From contig NZ_JAWQUO010000022.1 of NCBI RefSeq assembly GCF_033446605.1, forward strand, positions 1-64,000: 64,000 bases of DNA, written 5' to 3'. This document shows positions 27,602-35,522 of this stretch, piece after piece. The stretch is from Iodobacter sp025352645. Its GTDB lineage: Bacteria; Pseudomonadota; Gammaproteobacteria; Burkholderiales; Chitinibacteraceae. How positions within the stretch are numbered: position 1 is the first letter of the stretch; every line of letters starts with the position of its first letter. The translations under genes and the position numbers were made by a program. The notes beneath the pieces were generated by a model. The model was not told where the DNA came from. It worked only from the letters and a program-made list of their open reading frames with translations, and searched no databases.

Positions 27602-27769
27602 ATGATCACCGTATTCAAGATGGAAGACGGAAGCGTAGAGCTAGAAACCGTGGATATCCTCGCAACTAGAGATGAGTTTTTCCGCCCTTTTGATCTACCC
27701 AGTTTGCAACTGCTAAGTGTTACTGAATCTGAGTGTGCTAGGGTTTCAGCTACTCGCCATTTAGCTTAG
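27602..27769 (+). CDS. Small hypothetical protein (55 aa)
   Basis: ATG 27602 follows a good Shine-Dalgarno sequence (GAGGAG at 27588-27593). The 55-residue product begins MITVFKMEDGSVELETVDI and ends TRHLA, with no membrane segment. Its first half and the LLSVTESECARV stretch faintly recall the N-terminus of CorA-type magnesium transporters, where a valine/leucine-rich strand leads into a TxxE(E) motif. So it could be a truncated remnant of such a gene or an unrelated small protein. The gene lies 92 bp after the ppiD terminator and overlaps tail-to-tail by 20 bp with the hydratase gene. Confidence 0.45.
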   Translation: MITVFKMEDGSVELETVDILATRDEFFRPFDLPSLQLLSVTESECARVSATRHLA

Positions 27770-28562
27770 CGTTTCGATTGATATGCCATGAAGGGGCGCG
27801 TTTACCCAAATAGGCCGCCACGCCTTCGCGTGCTTCTTCATGGGTTCTGATGTGTGCAATACGGTGTGCGGTATCAGAAATCATTGCGTCATCGATAGGC
27901 CGGTGTACGACTGAAGTAATCAGCCGTTTTGCTGCGGTGAGTGCATGTGGGCTGTTTTGTAGTAGCTCGTTAATCCACGTTTGTACTTGTATATCCATGT
28001 CCTCAATATTCTGTTTTACCTCGTGTACTAATCCCAATTGTTGTGCCGTATGGCAGTCAAAGCGTTCAGCGGTTAGCATGTAACGTCTGGCTGCACTGAT
28101 ACCAATTTTGCCAATGATGTAGGGGCCAATGACGGCAGGGATTAAGCCTAGCCGTACTTCATTAATGCGAAACCAACTATCGCTGGTGGCAACGGCTAAA
28201 TCACAGCAAGCAATCAAGCCAACGCCGCCACCAAAGGCCGGCCCTTGGATTCGAGCGATGGTGGGCACGGGTAAGCGCTCTAGGGTTTGCATAAGACGGG
28301 CTAGTTTGAGCGCATCTTCAAAATTGCGATGCTGATCAAATTGGGTGGAATGGTGAATCCAGCTTAAGTCTGCGCCAGCACTAAATGTACTGCCTTCTGC
28401 TGACAACACAACTACGCGTAAATTTGAGTTTTGCCCGAATGCGGCAAGAGTGGCGGTGAGCTCTGCAATTAATATGTCATCAAATGCATTACAAAGCGCT
28501 GGTCGTGCGAGCGTAATAGTAGCGATGCCGTGGCTGAAATGGGTGTGTATTGTATCGCTCAT
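27750..28562 (-). CDS. Enoyl-CoA hydratase/isomerase family protein, methylglutaconyl-CoA hydratase-like
   Basis: A crotonase-fold enzyme of 270 residues. Oxyanion-hole motifs are SAGADLSW and GPAFGGGVGLIACCD; the catalytic Glu lies in NEVRLGLIPAVIGPYI. The Trp after GADLS, the QRN-like helix and the RRYMLTAERFD segment resemble LiuC/GnyH proteins, which hydrate 3-methylglutaconyl-CoA in leucine or isoprenoid degradation. No other leucine pathway genes (liuA, B, D, E) are next to it, so the substrate is inferred from similarity only. Confidence 0.75.
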   Translation of the reverse strand: MSDTIHTHFSHGIATITLARPALCNAFDDILIAELTATLAAFGQNSNLRVVVLSAEGSTFSAGADLSWIHHSTQFDQHRNFEDALKLARLMQTLERLPVPTIARIQGPAFGGGVGLIACCDLAVATSDSWFRINEVRLGLIPAVIGPYIIGKIGISAARRYMLTAERFDCHTAQQLGLVHEVKQNIEDMDIQVQTWINELLQNSPHALTAAKRLITSVVHRPIDDAMISDTAHRIAHIRTHEEAREGVAAYLGKRAPSWHINRNAKLNGE

Positions 28563-28715
28563 GCCGACTCCCTAATGAAATTGCGTTGTTTGGCTGATGA
28601 TTCGTAAACAAACTAAGGCAGACTGCTGAGGCAAGAGCTAAGGCGAGTCAGCTTAGTCAAGTTCAGTTGCATGTGGTAGAGTGCGCGCCACTCTGAGCTG
28701 ACAGGAGGTTATGGG

Positions 28716-28775
28716 ATGTGGGGATGGCTCATATTGCGTTTCTTAGCCCAGTTTCCAGTAATTTTTCTACATTGA
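28716..28775 (+). CDS. Possible 19-residue hydrophobic small ORF
   Basis: ATG 28716 sits seven bases after a consensus AGGAGG (28703-28708). The product begins MWGWLILRFLAQF and ends PVIFLH: almost entirely hydrophobic with one Arg, so it could form a single membrane helix. It lies in a 403-bp gap before the hydrolase gene; the remainder of that gap holds no other clear feature. No promoter or terminator was identified with it, and a frame this short can arise by chance. An overlapping ATG at 28711 in another frame gives 11 residues. Confidence 0.25.
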   Translation: MWGWLILRFLAQFPVIFLH

Positions 28776-28965
28776 TTAATGAATTAAGGCGAGTTTTTTA
28801 CTTTCTTTGTTTGTTTGCTAAGAGTAAAAGGTGGCTTAATTCTTTTTTTGCATCAGTGATAAAGTAGCTGTACTGATATGGTGTTTTGCCTTGCTGATTT
28901 TCTTTGGGTGCTATGGCACCAATTAAGGCAAATTTTATTGTTAGGTTCTTTGATTCCTTGGTCCG

Positions 28966-29841
28966 ATGCGAATTATTTTCTGGTCTTGTTTGTTGGGTAT
29001 GATGGCTTTGCCTGTACGGGCTGAGCGCGTACTCATTCCCGGTGCAGAAATCACCTTGTCTGCAAAATACCTTCCTCCTCCTGTTTCTGATGCTGGGCCT
29101 GCCGCAGCGGTGGTGTTATTGCATGGCTGCAACGGTATGGGGCAAACAACAGGGCTTAATCCAAGGCCTGAGCGGATGGCAAGTCTTTTGCAGGAAAAAG
29201 GCTACGCTGTTTTGATGCTAGATAGCTTTGGTGGGCGGGATCTGCAGGAGCTTTGTAGCGTGCCGCTCAGTAAGCGCACCTTAAGCCCTAAAATGCGTGC
29301 AGAAGATGCACGGCATGCGTTGGAATGGTTAAAAACGCGCAAGGAAATTGATGGCGATCGCTTAGGTGTAATTGGCTGGTCGCACGGTGCAACCGCGGTT
29401 TTATCCTTGCTTGGGCAAAAATTGCCATCGGTTCGTGTTGGCGTGGCTTTTTTCCCCTCATGCAGCTCTTATTTGCTGCGTGATAAATATCAAGTGACTG
29501 CACCACTACTGATGTTGGTGGGTGAAGAGGATGATTGGACTCCTGCCGAGCCTTGTCGTGCTTTGGTGGCCAAAGCAGATCAACCGACCTTTCGTTTAAT
29601 CACTTATCCAGATGCTTTTCATGATTTCGATAACGCTAGCTTAAAGCCTGATGTGGTAAAACGGATGGCGGTGGGGGCATCAACGGTGGCGATCGCGTTT
29701 AATCCTGATGCTAGCTCGGATGCTTATCGGCGCACATTTAAGTGGTTATCGCCTTGGCTAGATCTAAATCGTATGCCGGTGGTCACGCCTTCGTCATTTC
29801 GTCATGCGGGTGCGGGTTTAGGGAAAAACACTGGGCCCTAG
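28966..29841 (+). CDS. Exported dienelactone-hydrolase-family alpha/beta hydrolase
   Basis: 291 residues with an N-terminal signal sequence (MRIIFWSCLLGMMALPVRA). The alpha/beta hydrolase fold is shown by VVLLHGCNGMG (oxyanion), the nucleophile elbow GWSHGATAV, an acidic stretch GEEDDWTP and the His of DAFHDFD, giving a Ser-Asp-His triad in the usual order. Cys pairs in LHGCNG, LCSVPL and PSCSS suit a periplasmic enzyme. The substrate is unknown. First of four closely spaced co-directional genes, 42 bp upstream of the MaoC gene. Confidence 0.75.
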   Translation: MRIIFWSCLLGMMALPVRAERVLIPGAEITLSAKYLPPPVSDAGPAAAVVLLHGCNGMGQTTGLNPRPERMASLLQEKGYAVLMLDSFGGRDLQELCSVPLSKRTLSPKMRAEDARHALEWLKTRKEIDGDRLGVIGWSHGATAVLSLLGQKLPSVRVGVAFFPSCSSYLLRDKYQVTAPLLMLVGEEDDWTPAEPCRALVAKADQPTFRLITYPDAFHDFDNASLKPDVVKRMAVGASTVAIAFNPDASSDAYRRTFKWLSPWLDLNRMPVVTPSSFRHAGAGLGKNTGP

Positions 29842-29883
29842 ATATTCAATGATTTCAAAGTATTTTAATTTACAGGGATAAAT

Positions 29884-30306
29884 ATGAATTACTTTATGGA
29901 AGACTTAGCTTTAGGTTTAAGCGCTGAATATCGTAAGACGATTACTGAAACGGATGTGATTTTGTTCGCGGGTATTTCTGGCGACAATAATCCTATGCAT
30001 ATTGATGAGGAATACGCGGCAAAAACCCGCTTTGAAGGCCGAATTGCCCACGGCATGCTGAGTGCTAGTTTGATTTCTACCGTGATTGGCACGCGCTTGC
30101 CAGGTGCAGGTGCCATTTATATGGGCCAAAATTTAAAGTTTTTAAAGCCAGTTAAAATCGGCGACACGGTAACGGCTTTAGTCACCGTTTTAGAGCTGTT
30201 GCAAGAAAAACAACGGGTGCGTTTACTGACTGAATGCTGGGTCCGTGGTGAAAAAGTAATTGATGGCGATGCTTTGGTTTGGGTGCCGCGTCGCCTGCAA
30301 GAGTAA
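29884..30306 (+). CDS. MaoC-like (R)-specific enoyl-CoA hydratase (PhaJ type)
   Basis: A hot-dog fold enzyme, 140 residues. The hydratase 2 motif FAGISGDNNPMHIDEEYA holds the catalytic Asp and His; AHGMLSASLIS and YMGQNLKFLKPVKIGD complete the MaoC pattern. PhaJ proteins convert trans-2-enoyl-CoA to (R)-3-hydroxyacyl-CoA, feeding polyhydroxyalkanoate synthesis. No pha genes adjoin it here, so a role in PHA supply is inference. Confidence 0.8.
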   Translation: MNYFMEDLALGLSAEYRKTITETDVILFAGISGDNNPMHIDEEYAAKTRFEGRIAHGMLSASLISTVIGTRLPGAGAIYMGQNLKFLKPVKIGDTVTALVTVLELLQEKQRVRLLTECWVRGEKVIDGDALVWVPRRLQE

Positions 30307-30346
30307 TCACTTGCTTTGGGCGTACTGAATAACAAGGAGTTTTTCT

Positions 30347-31243
30347 ATGCAAGCAAATCTGGCTACCTTGCTGGCCGCTATCCCTGAAATAAGTTTGTGT
30401 TCCTCGGTCGATTTATATGGCGGAGCAGAGCCAGGTTTACCCCTGCTGCAAATTGAAGGTGAATTAGGCTCGGCAGTGATTGCTTTGCAAGGCGCGCACT
30501 TGCTGTCTTTTATCCCTAAGGGCGGGCGTGAGCTGCTATGGCGCTCACCCAATGCGGTATTTGCACAGGGGAAGGCGATCAGGGGCGGTATTCCACTGTG
30601 TATGCCTTGGTTTGGCGCTCATCCTGCAGGCTTGCCATCACATGGCTTTGCGCGGGTGTCTAATTGGGATGTACTAGAGGTGGAAATCCTCAGCGATGGA
30701 GCGATTAAAATTGCGCTGGAGCTAGCTGACACTGCCGCAACGCGTGCGCTTTGGCCACATGCTTGTTTGTTTCGCTTAGAAGTCAGCGTTGGCCATGAGC
30801 TTAACTTGCAGTTAAGTGTTGAAAATCGTAGTGAAACTGCCGCCGCATTCTCGCAGGCCTTCCATAGTTACTTAGCCGTGCCAGATGTGCAGGAAGTCAC
30901 CATTAGTGGCTTAGATCAGTGCACCTACGTGGATACCTTGCTGGATGGCCGACCACGCTTACTGCAAGTAGGTGATTTAAGCGTGCAAGCACTGACTGAT
31001 CGGGTATATCTAAATGTGCCTACTGAACAAGTGATTAAGCATAGCGCTGGGCAGATTAAGATAGTGAGCGATACGCGCTCAGCCATTGTTTGGAATCCTT
31101 GGGAAGGTGCTGCCAAAATGGCGGATGTAGGGGCTGAGCATTACCATGGCTTTGTCTGTGTTGAACGTGGCGATGTTTTAGACAATGCCGTATCCATTGC
31201 TGCGGGCGGTGTTTACCGTGCCTCAATGACCTTATCCGAGTAG
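30347..31243 (+). CDS. yeaD: D-hexose-6-phosphate mutarotase (YeaD family)
   Basis: Interconverts anomers of glucose-6-phosphate and similar sugars. 298 residues, aldose-1-epimerase fold. Typical segments are GAHLLSFIPKGGRELLW, AIRGGIPLCMPWFG, HGFARVSNWDV, a His in QAFHSYLAVPD and VVWNPW-like IVWNPWEGAAKMAD. Start ATG is preceded by AAGGAG. It lies 40 bp after the MaoC gene and 26 bp before ubiD, suggesting one transcript. Confidence 0.87.
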   Translation: MQANLATLLAAIPEISLCSSVDLYGGAEPGLPLLQIEGELGSAVIALQGAHLLSFIPKGGRELLWRSPNAVFAQGKAIRGGIPLCMPWFGAHPAGLPSHGFARVSNWDVLEVEILSDGAIKIALELADTAATRALWPHACLFRLEVSVGHELNLQLSVENRSETAAAFSQAFHSYLAVPDVQEVTISGLDQCTYVDTLLDGRPRLLQVGDLSVQALTDRVYLNVPTEQVIKHSAGQIKIVSDTRSAIVWNPWEGAAKMADVGAEHYHGFVCVERGDVLDNAVSIAAGGVYRASMTLSE

Positions 31244-31269
31244 TGGCAGTTTTTTTATAGGTTTTCTTT

Positions 31270-32793
31270 ATGCAATACCGTGATTTGCGTGATTTTATTG
31301 CTCAGCTGGAACAAAAAGGCGAATTAAAGCGGGTTACCGTGCCTGTTTCTCCCTACCTAGAAATGACAGAAATTTGTGATCGCACTTTGCGCAGCGAAGG
31401 CCCTGCAATACTGTTTGAAAATGTACCTGGCCATAGCATGCCGGTATTGGCCAATTTATTTGGTACGCCTACTCGGGTGGCTAATGGTATGGGGGCGGCA
31501 GATATTAGCGCCCTGCGTGAGATTGGCAAAACCTTGGCCTATCTAAAAGAGCCGGAGCCACCTAAGGGCTTACGCGATGCTTGGGATAAGCTGCCGCTGT
31601 TAAAGCAAGTCCTTAATATGTCACCCAAGGAAGTCAAACACGGCCCATGCCAAGAAGTGGTTTGGGAAGGGGCTGAGGTTGATTTAGCACGCATTCCCAT
31701 CCAACACTGCTGGCCAGAAGACGCCGCCCCGCTGATTACTTGGGGCTTGGTGGTTACGCGTGGCCCCAATAAAAAACGCCAAAACTTAGGGATTTATCGC
31801 CAGCAGGTGATTAGCCGCAATCAAGTGATTATGCGTTGGTTAGCGCATCGCGGCGGTGCTTTGGATTTTCGTGAGCATGCACTGCAAAAGCCTGGCCAGC
31901 CGTTTCCGATTGCGGTGGTATTAGGCTGCGATCCGGCCACGATTCTTGGTGCGGTCACGCCTGTGCCTGATACCTTGTCGGAATATCAGTTTGCTGGCTT
32001 ACTGCGGGGTTCAAAAACCGAGCTGGTGCAATGCATAGGCTCAGATTTGCAAGTACCTGCACGGGCAGAAATTATCTTAGAAGGGCATATTCAGCCCGCA
32101 GAACTAGGCTTTAGCGGTGTGAGCGAAGCGGGTATTCCGCTCAAAGAAGTAGGCGGCTATTTATACGCGTTGGAAGGCCCATATGGCGATCACACCGGTT
32201 ACTACAATGAAAAGGATTGGTTTCCTGTATTTAGCCTAGAGCGCATCACCACGCGTAAAAATCCTATTTATCACAGTACCTATACCGGCAAGCCACCAGA
32301 CGAGCCGGCCGTGCTTGGCGTGGCTTTAAATGAAGTATTTGTGCCAATCTTGCAAAAGCAATTTAGTGAAATTGCCGATTTCTATTTGCCGCCCGAAGGC
32401 TGCAGTTATCGGATGGCGATTGTTTCGATCAAAAAATCCTATCCTGGGCACGCTAAACGAGTGATGTTTGGGGTATGGTCATTTTTGCGGCAGTTTATGT
32501 ACACCAAGTTTATTGTGGTGGTGGATGACGATATTGATATTCGGGATTGGAAAGAAGTCATTTGGGCTATTACCACTCGGATGGATCCGGTAAGGGACAC
32601 CACCTTAGTAGAAAGTACGCCCATTGATTATCTAGACTTTGCCTCGCCTATATCGGGGCTGGGCGGAAAAATGGGCCTAGACGCCACCAATAAATGGCCT
32701 GGCGAAACCGATCGTGAGTGGGGCCGAACCATTTCGATGGATGATGCAGTTAAATCACGTATTGATGCTATTTGGTCTGATTTGGGGCTATAA
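31270..32793 (+). CDS. ubiD: 4-hydroxy-3-polyprenylbenzoate decarboxylase UbiD
   Basis: Prenylated-FMN-dependent decarboxylase of ubiquinone synthesis, cytosolic or membrane-associated. 507 residues. N-terminal MQYRDLRDFIAQLEQKGEL, the central cofactor/metal region with NLGIYRQQ and MRWLAHRGGA, and the E-x-x-R-type active-site area around ARAEIILEGHI are as in the family. The UbiX partner that makes the cofactor is not in the window. Confidence 0.93.
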   Translation: MQYRDLRDFIAQLEQKGELKRVTVPVSPYLEMTEICDRTLRSEGPAILFENVPGHSMPVLANLFGTPTRVANGMGAADISALREIGKTLAYLKEPEPPKGLRDAWDKLPLLKQVLNMSPKEVKHGPCQEVVWEGAEVDLARIPIQHCWPEDAAPLITWGLVVTRGPNKKRQNLGIYRQQVISRNQVIMRWLAHRGGALDFREHALQKPGQPFPIAVVLGCDPATILGAVTPVPDTLSEYQFAGLLRGSKTELVQCIGSDLQVPARAEIILEGHIQPAELGFSGVSEAGIPLKEVGGYLYALEGPYGDHTGYYNEKDWFPVFSLERITTRKNPIYHSTYTGKPPDEPAVLGVALNEVFVPILQKQFSEIADFYLPPEGCSYRMAIVSIKKSYPGHAKRVMFGVWSFLRQFMYTKFIVVVDDDIDIRDWKEVIWAITTRMDPVRDTTLVESTPIDYLDFASPISGLGGKMGLDATNKWPGETDREWGRTISMDDAVKSRIDAIWSDLGL

Positions 32794-32844
32794 CGCTAGT
32801 ATTGTATTTATTGTTTTTAAAGAAATTAAGCATAAAGGATGACC

Positions 32845-33660
32845 ATGCTGCCGACACCTTCTCGTGAATTTCAATTTACGGAGCAAGACTTCGAAAAGGT
32901 GCGTAAGTTAATTTATAACTACGCAGGTATTGCCTTATCTCCTGCCAAGCAAGATATGGTTTATGGCCGTTTAGCTAAGCGTTTGCGCGCGTTGGGCTTA
33001 CATTCATTTAATGATTATTTGCAGCTTTTAGAGCGTGGCAATAGTAAAGAATTTGAGTTGTTTACTAATTCTTTAACCACTAATCTCACCTCGTTTTTTA
33101 GGGAAGCGCATCATTTCCCTATTTTGGCTGAGCATTTGCTGGCGCACCGCTCTGCAGGCACATTAAATGTTTGGTCCTCGGCCTCTAGCACGGGGGAAGA
33201 GCCATACAGTATCGCAATGACGGCTTGTGAAGCGTTTGATAGCATGCGTCCCCCCGTGAAAGTCACGGCCACCGATTTAGATACCAATGTGCTGGAAACC
33301 GGCCGCTTAGGGATTTATGCCGGAGAAGAAGTCGAGCGGATGGGGCCGCAAAGGGTAAAACGCTTTTTTGATAAGTTGGCGGATGGCCGCTATCAAGCCA
33401 AACAAGAATTACGCGATATGATTTCGTTTAAGCGGCTAAATTTAGTTGAAGCAACTTGGACCATTCGTGGCCCCTATGATGTGATCTTTTGCCGCAATGT
33501 GATGATTTATTTTGATAAGCCAACCCAGCTTAAAATCTTAGAGCGCTTTGCGCCGCAAATGAAATCTTCAGGTTTATTAGTGGTCGGCCATTCAGAAAAC
33601 CTATACCACGCTGCACAGTTGTTTAAATTACGCGGTAAAACGGTGTATGAATTGGCTTAA
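32845..33660 (+). CDS. cheR: CheR-type chemotaxis methyltransferase (orphan copy)
   Basis: S-adenosylmethionine-dependent protein-glutamate methyltransferase acting on MCPs. About 271 residues. All-alpha N-terminal domain (FEKVRKLIYNYAGIALSPAK), methylation-site binding NLTSFFREAHHFP, SAM site WSSASSTGEEPYSIAM, and the FCRNVMIYFDKPTQ motif. ATG 32845 is used because AAAGGA ends five bases before it; ATG 32839 overlaps that sequence. It stands apart from the chemotaxis operon at 35.5-43.8 kb, which has its own cheR on the other strand. Confidence 0.9.
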   Translation: MLPTPSREFQFTEQDFEKVRKLIYNYAGIALSPAKQDMVYGRLAKRLRALGLHSFNDYLQLLERGNSKEFELFTNSLTTNLTSFFREAHHFPILAEHLLAHRSAGTLNVWSSASSTGEEPYSIAMTACEAFDSMRPPVKVTATDLDTNVLETGRLGIYAGEEVERMGPQRVKRFFDKLADGRYQAKQELRDMISFKRLNLVEATWTIRGPYDVIFCRNVMIYFDKPTQLKILERFAPQMKSSGLLVVGHSENLYHAAQLFKLRGKTVYELA

Positions 33661-33673
33661 TGAGCTAAAGCAA

Positions 33674-33706
33674 TTAAAAACCCACAAGCATATTGTGGGT
33701 TTTTAA
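33674..33706 (+). terminator. Terminator after the orphan cheR
   Basis: Stem TTAAAAACCCACAA / TTGTGGGTTTTTAA with a five-base loop. Confidence 0.92.
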
Positions 33707-33790
33707 TTTAGGGCGGTTGACTCACTACGGCTCTCGTCCACGAAAACCACTCAGCACACGAAAAAATGAAATAGCAGGGCCTAATCTCGG

Positions 33791-33852
33791 CGTAGGGCGG
33801 GTGAAACCCGCGAGCGATGCTGAAGAAATACGCGGGTTTCACCCGCCCTACG
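33791..33852. repeat. REP-like palindrome, copy 2
   Basis: Two 22-bp arms starting CGTAGGGCGGGTGAAACC pair perfectly around an 18-bp centre. It is the best-preserved copy of the family also found at 4207-4266 and 46944-47003, and lies between convergent genes. Confidence 0.85.
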
Positions 33853-33936
33853 ATATTTATAATGAAATTGAGCAAAAGACATAATCAGACAAGTTGATGC
33901 GTATATAGGGTTTAATCTGGATGTATCAATCCATTT

Positions 33937-34488
33937 TTAATCAAATAGCATTTCTGTGCGTAATGCTTGGGCAATGGCCTCTCCTTTGATTTGGCGGACT
34001 AGCTCAAAAGCAAATGCCGCTGCCGTGCCCGGCCCTCTAGATGTGGTGATGAGTCCATCTACAACCACATCACCGCCACTGATAATTGCACCTGCCGTCA
34101 GTAATGGGGCTTCGCAACCAGGAAAACAGGTGGCTTTGTTTTCTCTCAGGAGGTCTGCTTTGGCTAACACCATCGGGGCCGCGCAAATGGCGGCAATGGG
34201 GCGGCCTGCGGCAAAATGCGCTTTGAGCCGGCTGATAAGCTCTGCAGAGGCCATCATTGCCTGTGTGCCTGGCCCCCCACCAGGTAGCACTAACATCTGT
34301 GCTTCACTGCCTGCTTGTTGAAGGATTAAATCGGCCTCTATGGTGATTTGATGTGCACCCGTTACTGCGGTATGGTCGGCCACAGCAATCAGGCGGGTAT
34401 TGATATTTGCTCTACGCAGAATATCAACCACGGTTACTAATTCTATTTCTTCAAAACCTTGGGCAAGAAAGATATCGACTTGATGCAT
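33937..34488 (-). CDS. yajL: DJ-1/PfpI family protein (YajL type)
   Basis: A small cytosolic protein of the DJ-1 superfamily linked to protection from carbonyl and oxidative damage. 183 residues. The nucleophile-elbow cysteine is in AAICAAPMVLAKADLL; the N-terminal FLAQGFEEIELVTVVDILRR holds the conserved Glu; TSRGPGTAAAFAFELV closes the fold. Length and motifs fit YajL/ThiJ rather than the intracellular protease PfpI. It is divergent from the dehydrogenase gene across 77 bp. Confidence 0.87.
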   Translation of the reverse strand: MHQVDIFLAQGFEEIELVTVVDILRRANINTRLIAVADHTAVTGAHQITIEADLILQQAGSEAQMLVLPGGGPGTQAMMASAELISRLKAHFAAGRPIAAICAAPMVLAKADLLRENKATCFPGCEAPLLTAGAIISGGDVVVDGLITTSRGPGTAAAFAFELVRQIKGEAIAQALRTEMLFD

Positions 34489-34565
34489 GGTTTTTTTACC
34501 TTTATAGAAAATGTAAGTATTCTGCTATTTATGCCTCTTGCGCACGTTTTTATATGGGATTATTT

Positions 34566-35516
34566 ATGCTGCCACGAATTGTATTTTTAGATCGGGATTC
34601 ATTACCCCTTACTTTACTCCCCTTAAAAGCCAAACATCAATGGCAGGAATATGCCAATACGGCAGCAGCAGATGTGGCAGGGCGATTACACAATGCAGAG
34701 ATTGCGATTAGCAATAAAGTGCCGATTAATGCGGCCACTATTGCAGCTTGCCCAAATTTAAAACTGATTGCCGTTGCCGCAACAGGCTATAACCAAATTG
34801 ATTTAGCGGCGTGTAAAGCGCGGGGAATACGCGTTTGTAATATTCGTGATTATGCTTTATCAGGTGTTCCTGAGCATGCCTTAATGCTGATGCTGGCCTT
34901 GCGCCGACAATTACTCGCTTATCGCTTGGATGTACTGGCAGGCAAATGGCAACAAGCGCAAAGCTTTTGCCATTTTGCCGCGCCTATCCATGATTTAGCT
35001 GGCAGCACCTTGGTGATCATTGGTTCCGGCGCATTAGGGCAAGCGATGGCGGGCTTGGCAAGGGCTTTAGGTATGCAAGTGTTATTTGCTGATAGAAAAA
35101 ACGCGAGCGAAACACGAGAAGGTTATGTGGCATTTAATCAAGCTTTGGCACTGGCTGATATTGTTAGCCTGCATTGCCCGCTGAATGCAGACACCCGCCA
35201 TTTAATTGCTGAGGCTGAATTAGCCTTAATGAAAAGCGATGCGGTGTTAATTAATACGGCAAGAGGTGGCTTGGTGGATGAGGCGGCGTTATTAAGTGCT
35301 TTACAGGCTGGGCGTTTAGGCGGGGCAGGCTTAGATGTGTTGATTGAGGAGCCTCCACGAAACGGCAATATTTTATTGGATATTGAATTACCCAATTTAA
35401 TAATTACCCCGCATATTGCATGGGCAGGGCGCTTTACCATGCAGCAATTGGCAGATCAGCTGATGGCTAATATTGATGCGTTTTTAGCGGGTGAGGCTAA
35501 AAATATTTTGGTTTGA
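34566..35516 (+). CDS. D-2-hydroxyacid dehydrogenase (glycerate dehydrogenase/hydroxypyruvate reductase-like)
   Basis: NAD(P)H-dependent cytosolic oxidoreductase of 316 residues. The Rossmann motif is GSGALGQAMAGLARALGM; catalytic Arg in NTARGGLVDE, Glu in DVLIEEPP and His in TPHIAWA form the family triad. Closest in pattern to glycerate dehydrogenases (HprA). ATG 34566 begins LPRIVFLDRD; ATG 34554 is four codons upstream and equally possible. The longer open frame to 34407 overlaps the yajL gene and is not credible. Confidence 0.83.
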   Translation: MLPRIVFLDRDSLPLTLLPLKAKHQWQEYANTAAADVAGRLHNAEIAISNKVPINAATIAACPNLKLIAVAATGYNQIDLAACKARGIRVCNIRDYALSGVPEHALMLMLALRRQLLAYRLDVLAGKWQQAQSFCHFAAPIHDLAGSTLVIIGSGALGQAMAGLARALGMQVLFADRKNASETREGYVAFNQALALADIVSLHCPLNADTRHLIAEAELALMKSDAVLINTARGGLVDEAALLSALQAGRLGGAGLDVLIEEPPRNGNILLDIELPNLIITPHIAWAGRFTMQQLADQLMANIDAFLAGEAKNILV

Positions 35517-35522
35517 TTGGAG

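Noticed and set aside
34407..34565. 53-codon N-terminal extension of the hydroxyacid dehydrogenase
   Set aside because: It overlaps the start of the divergent yajL gene and does not resemble the family; a start near 34566 gives normal length.
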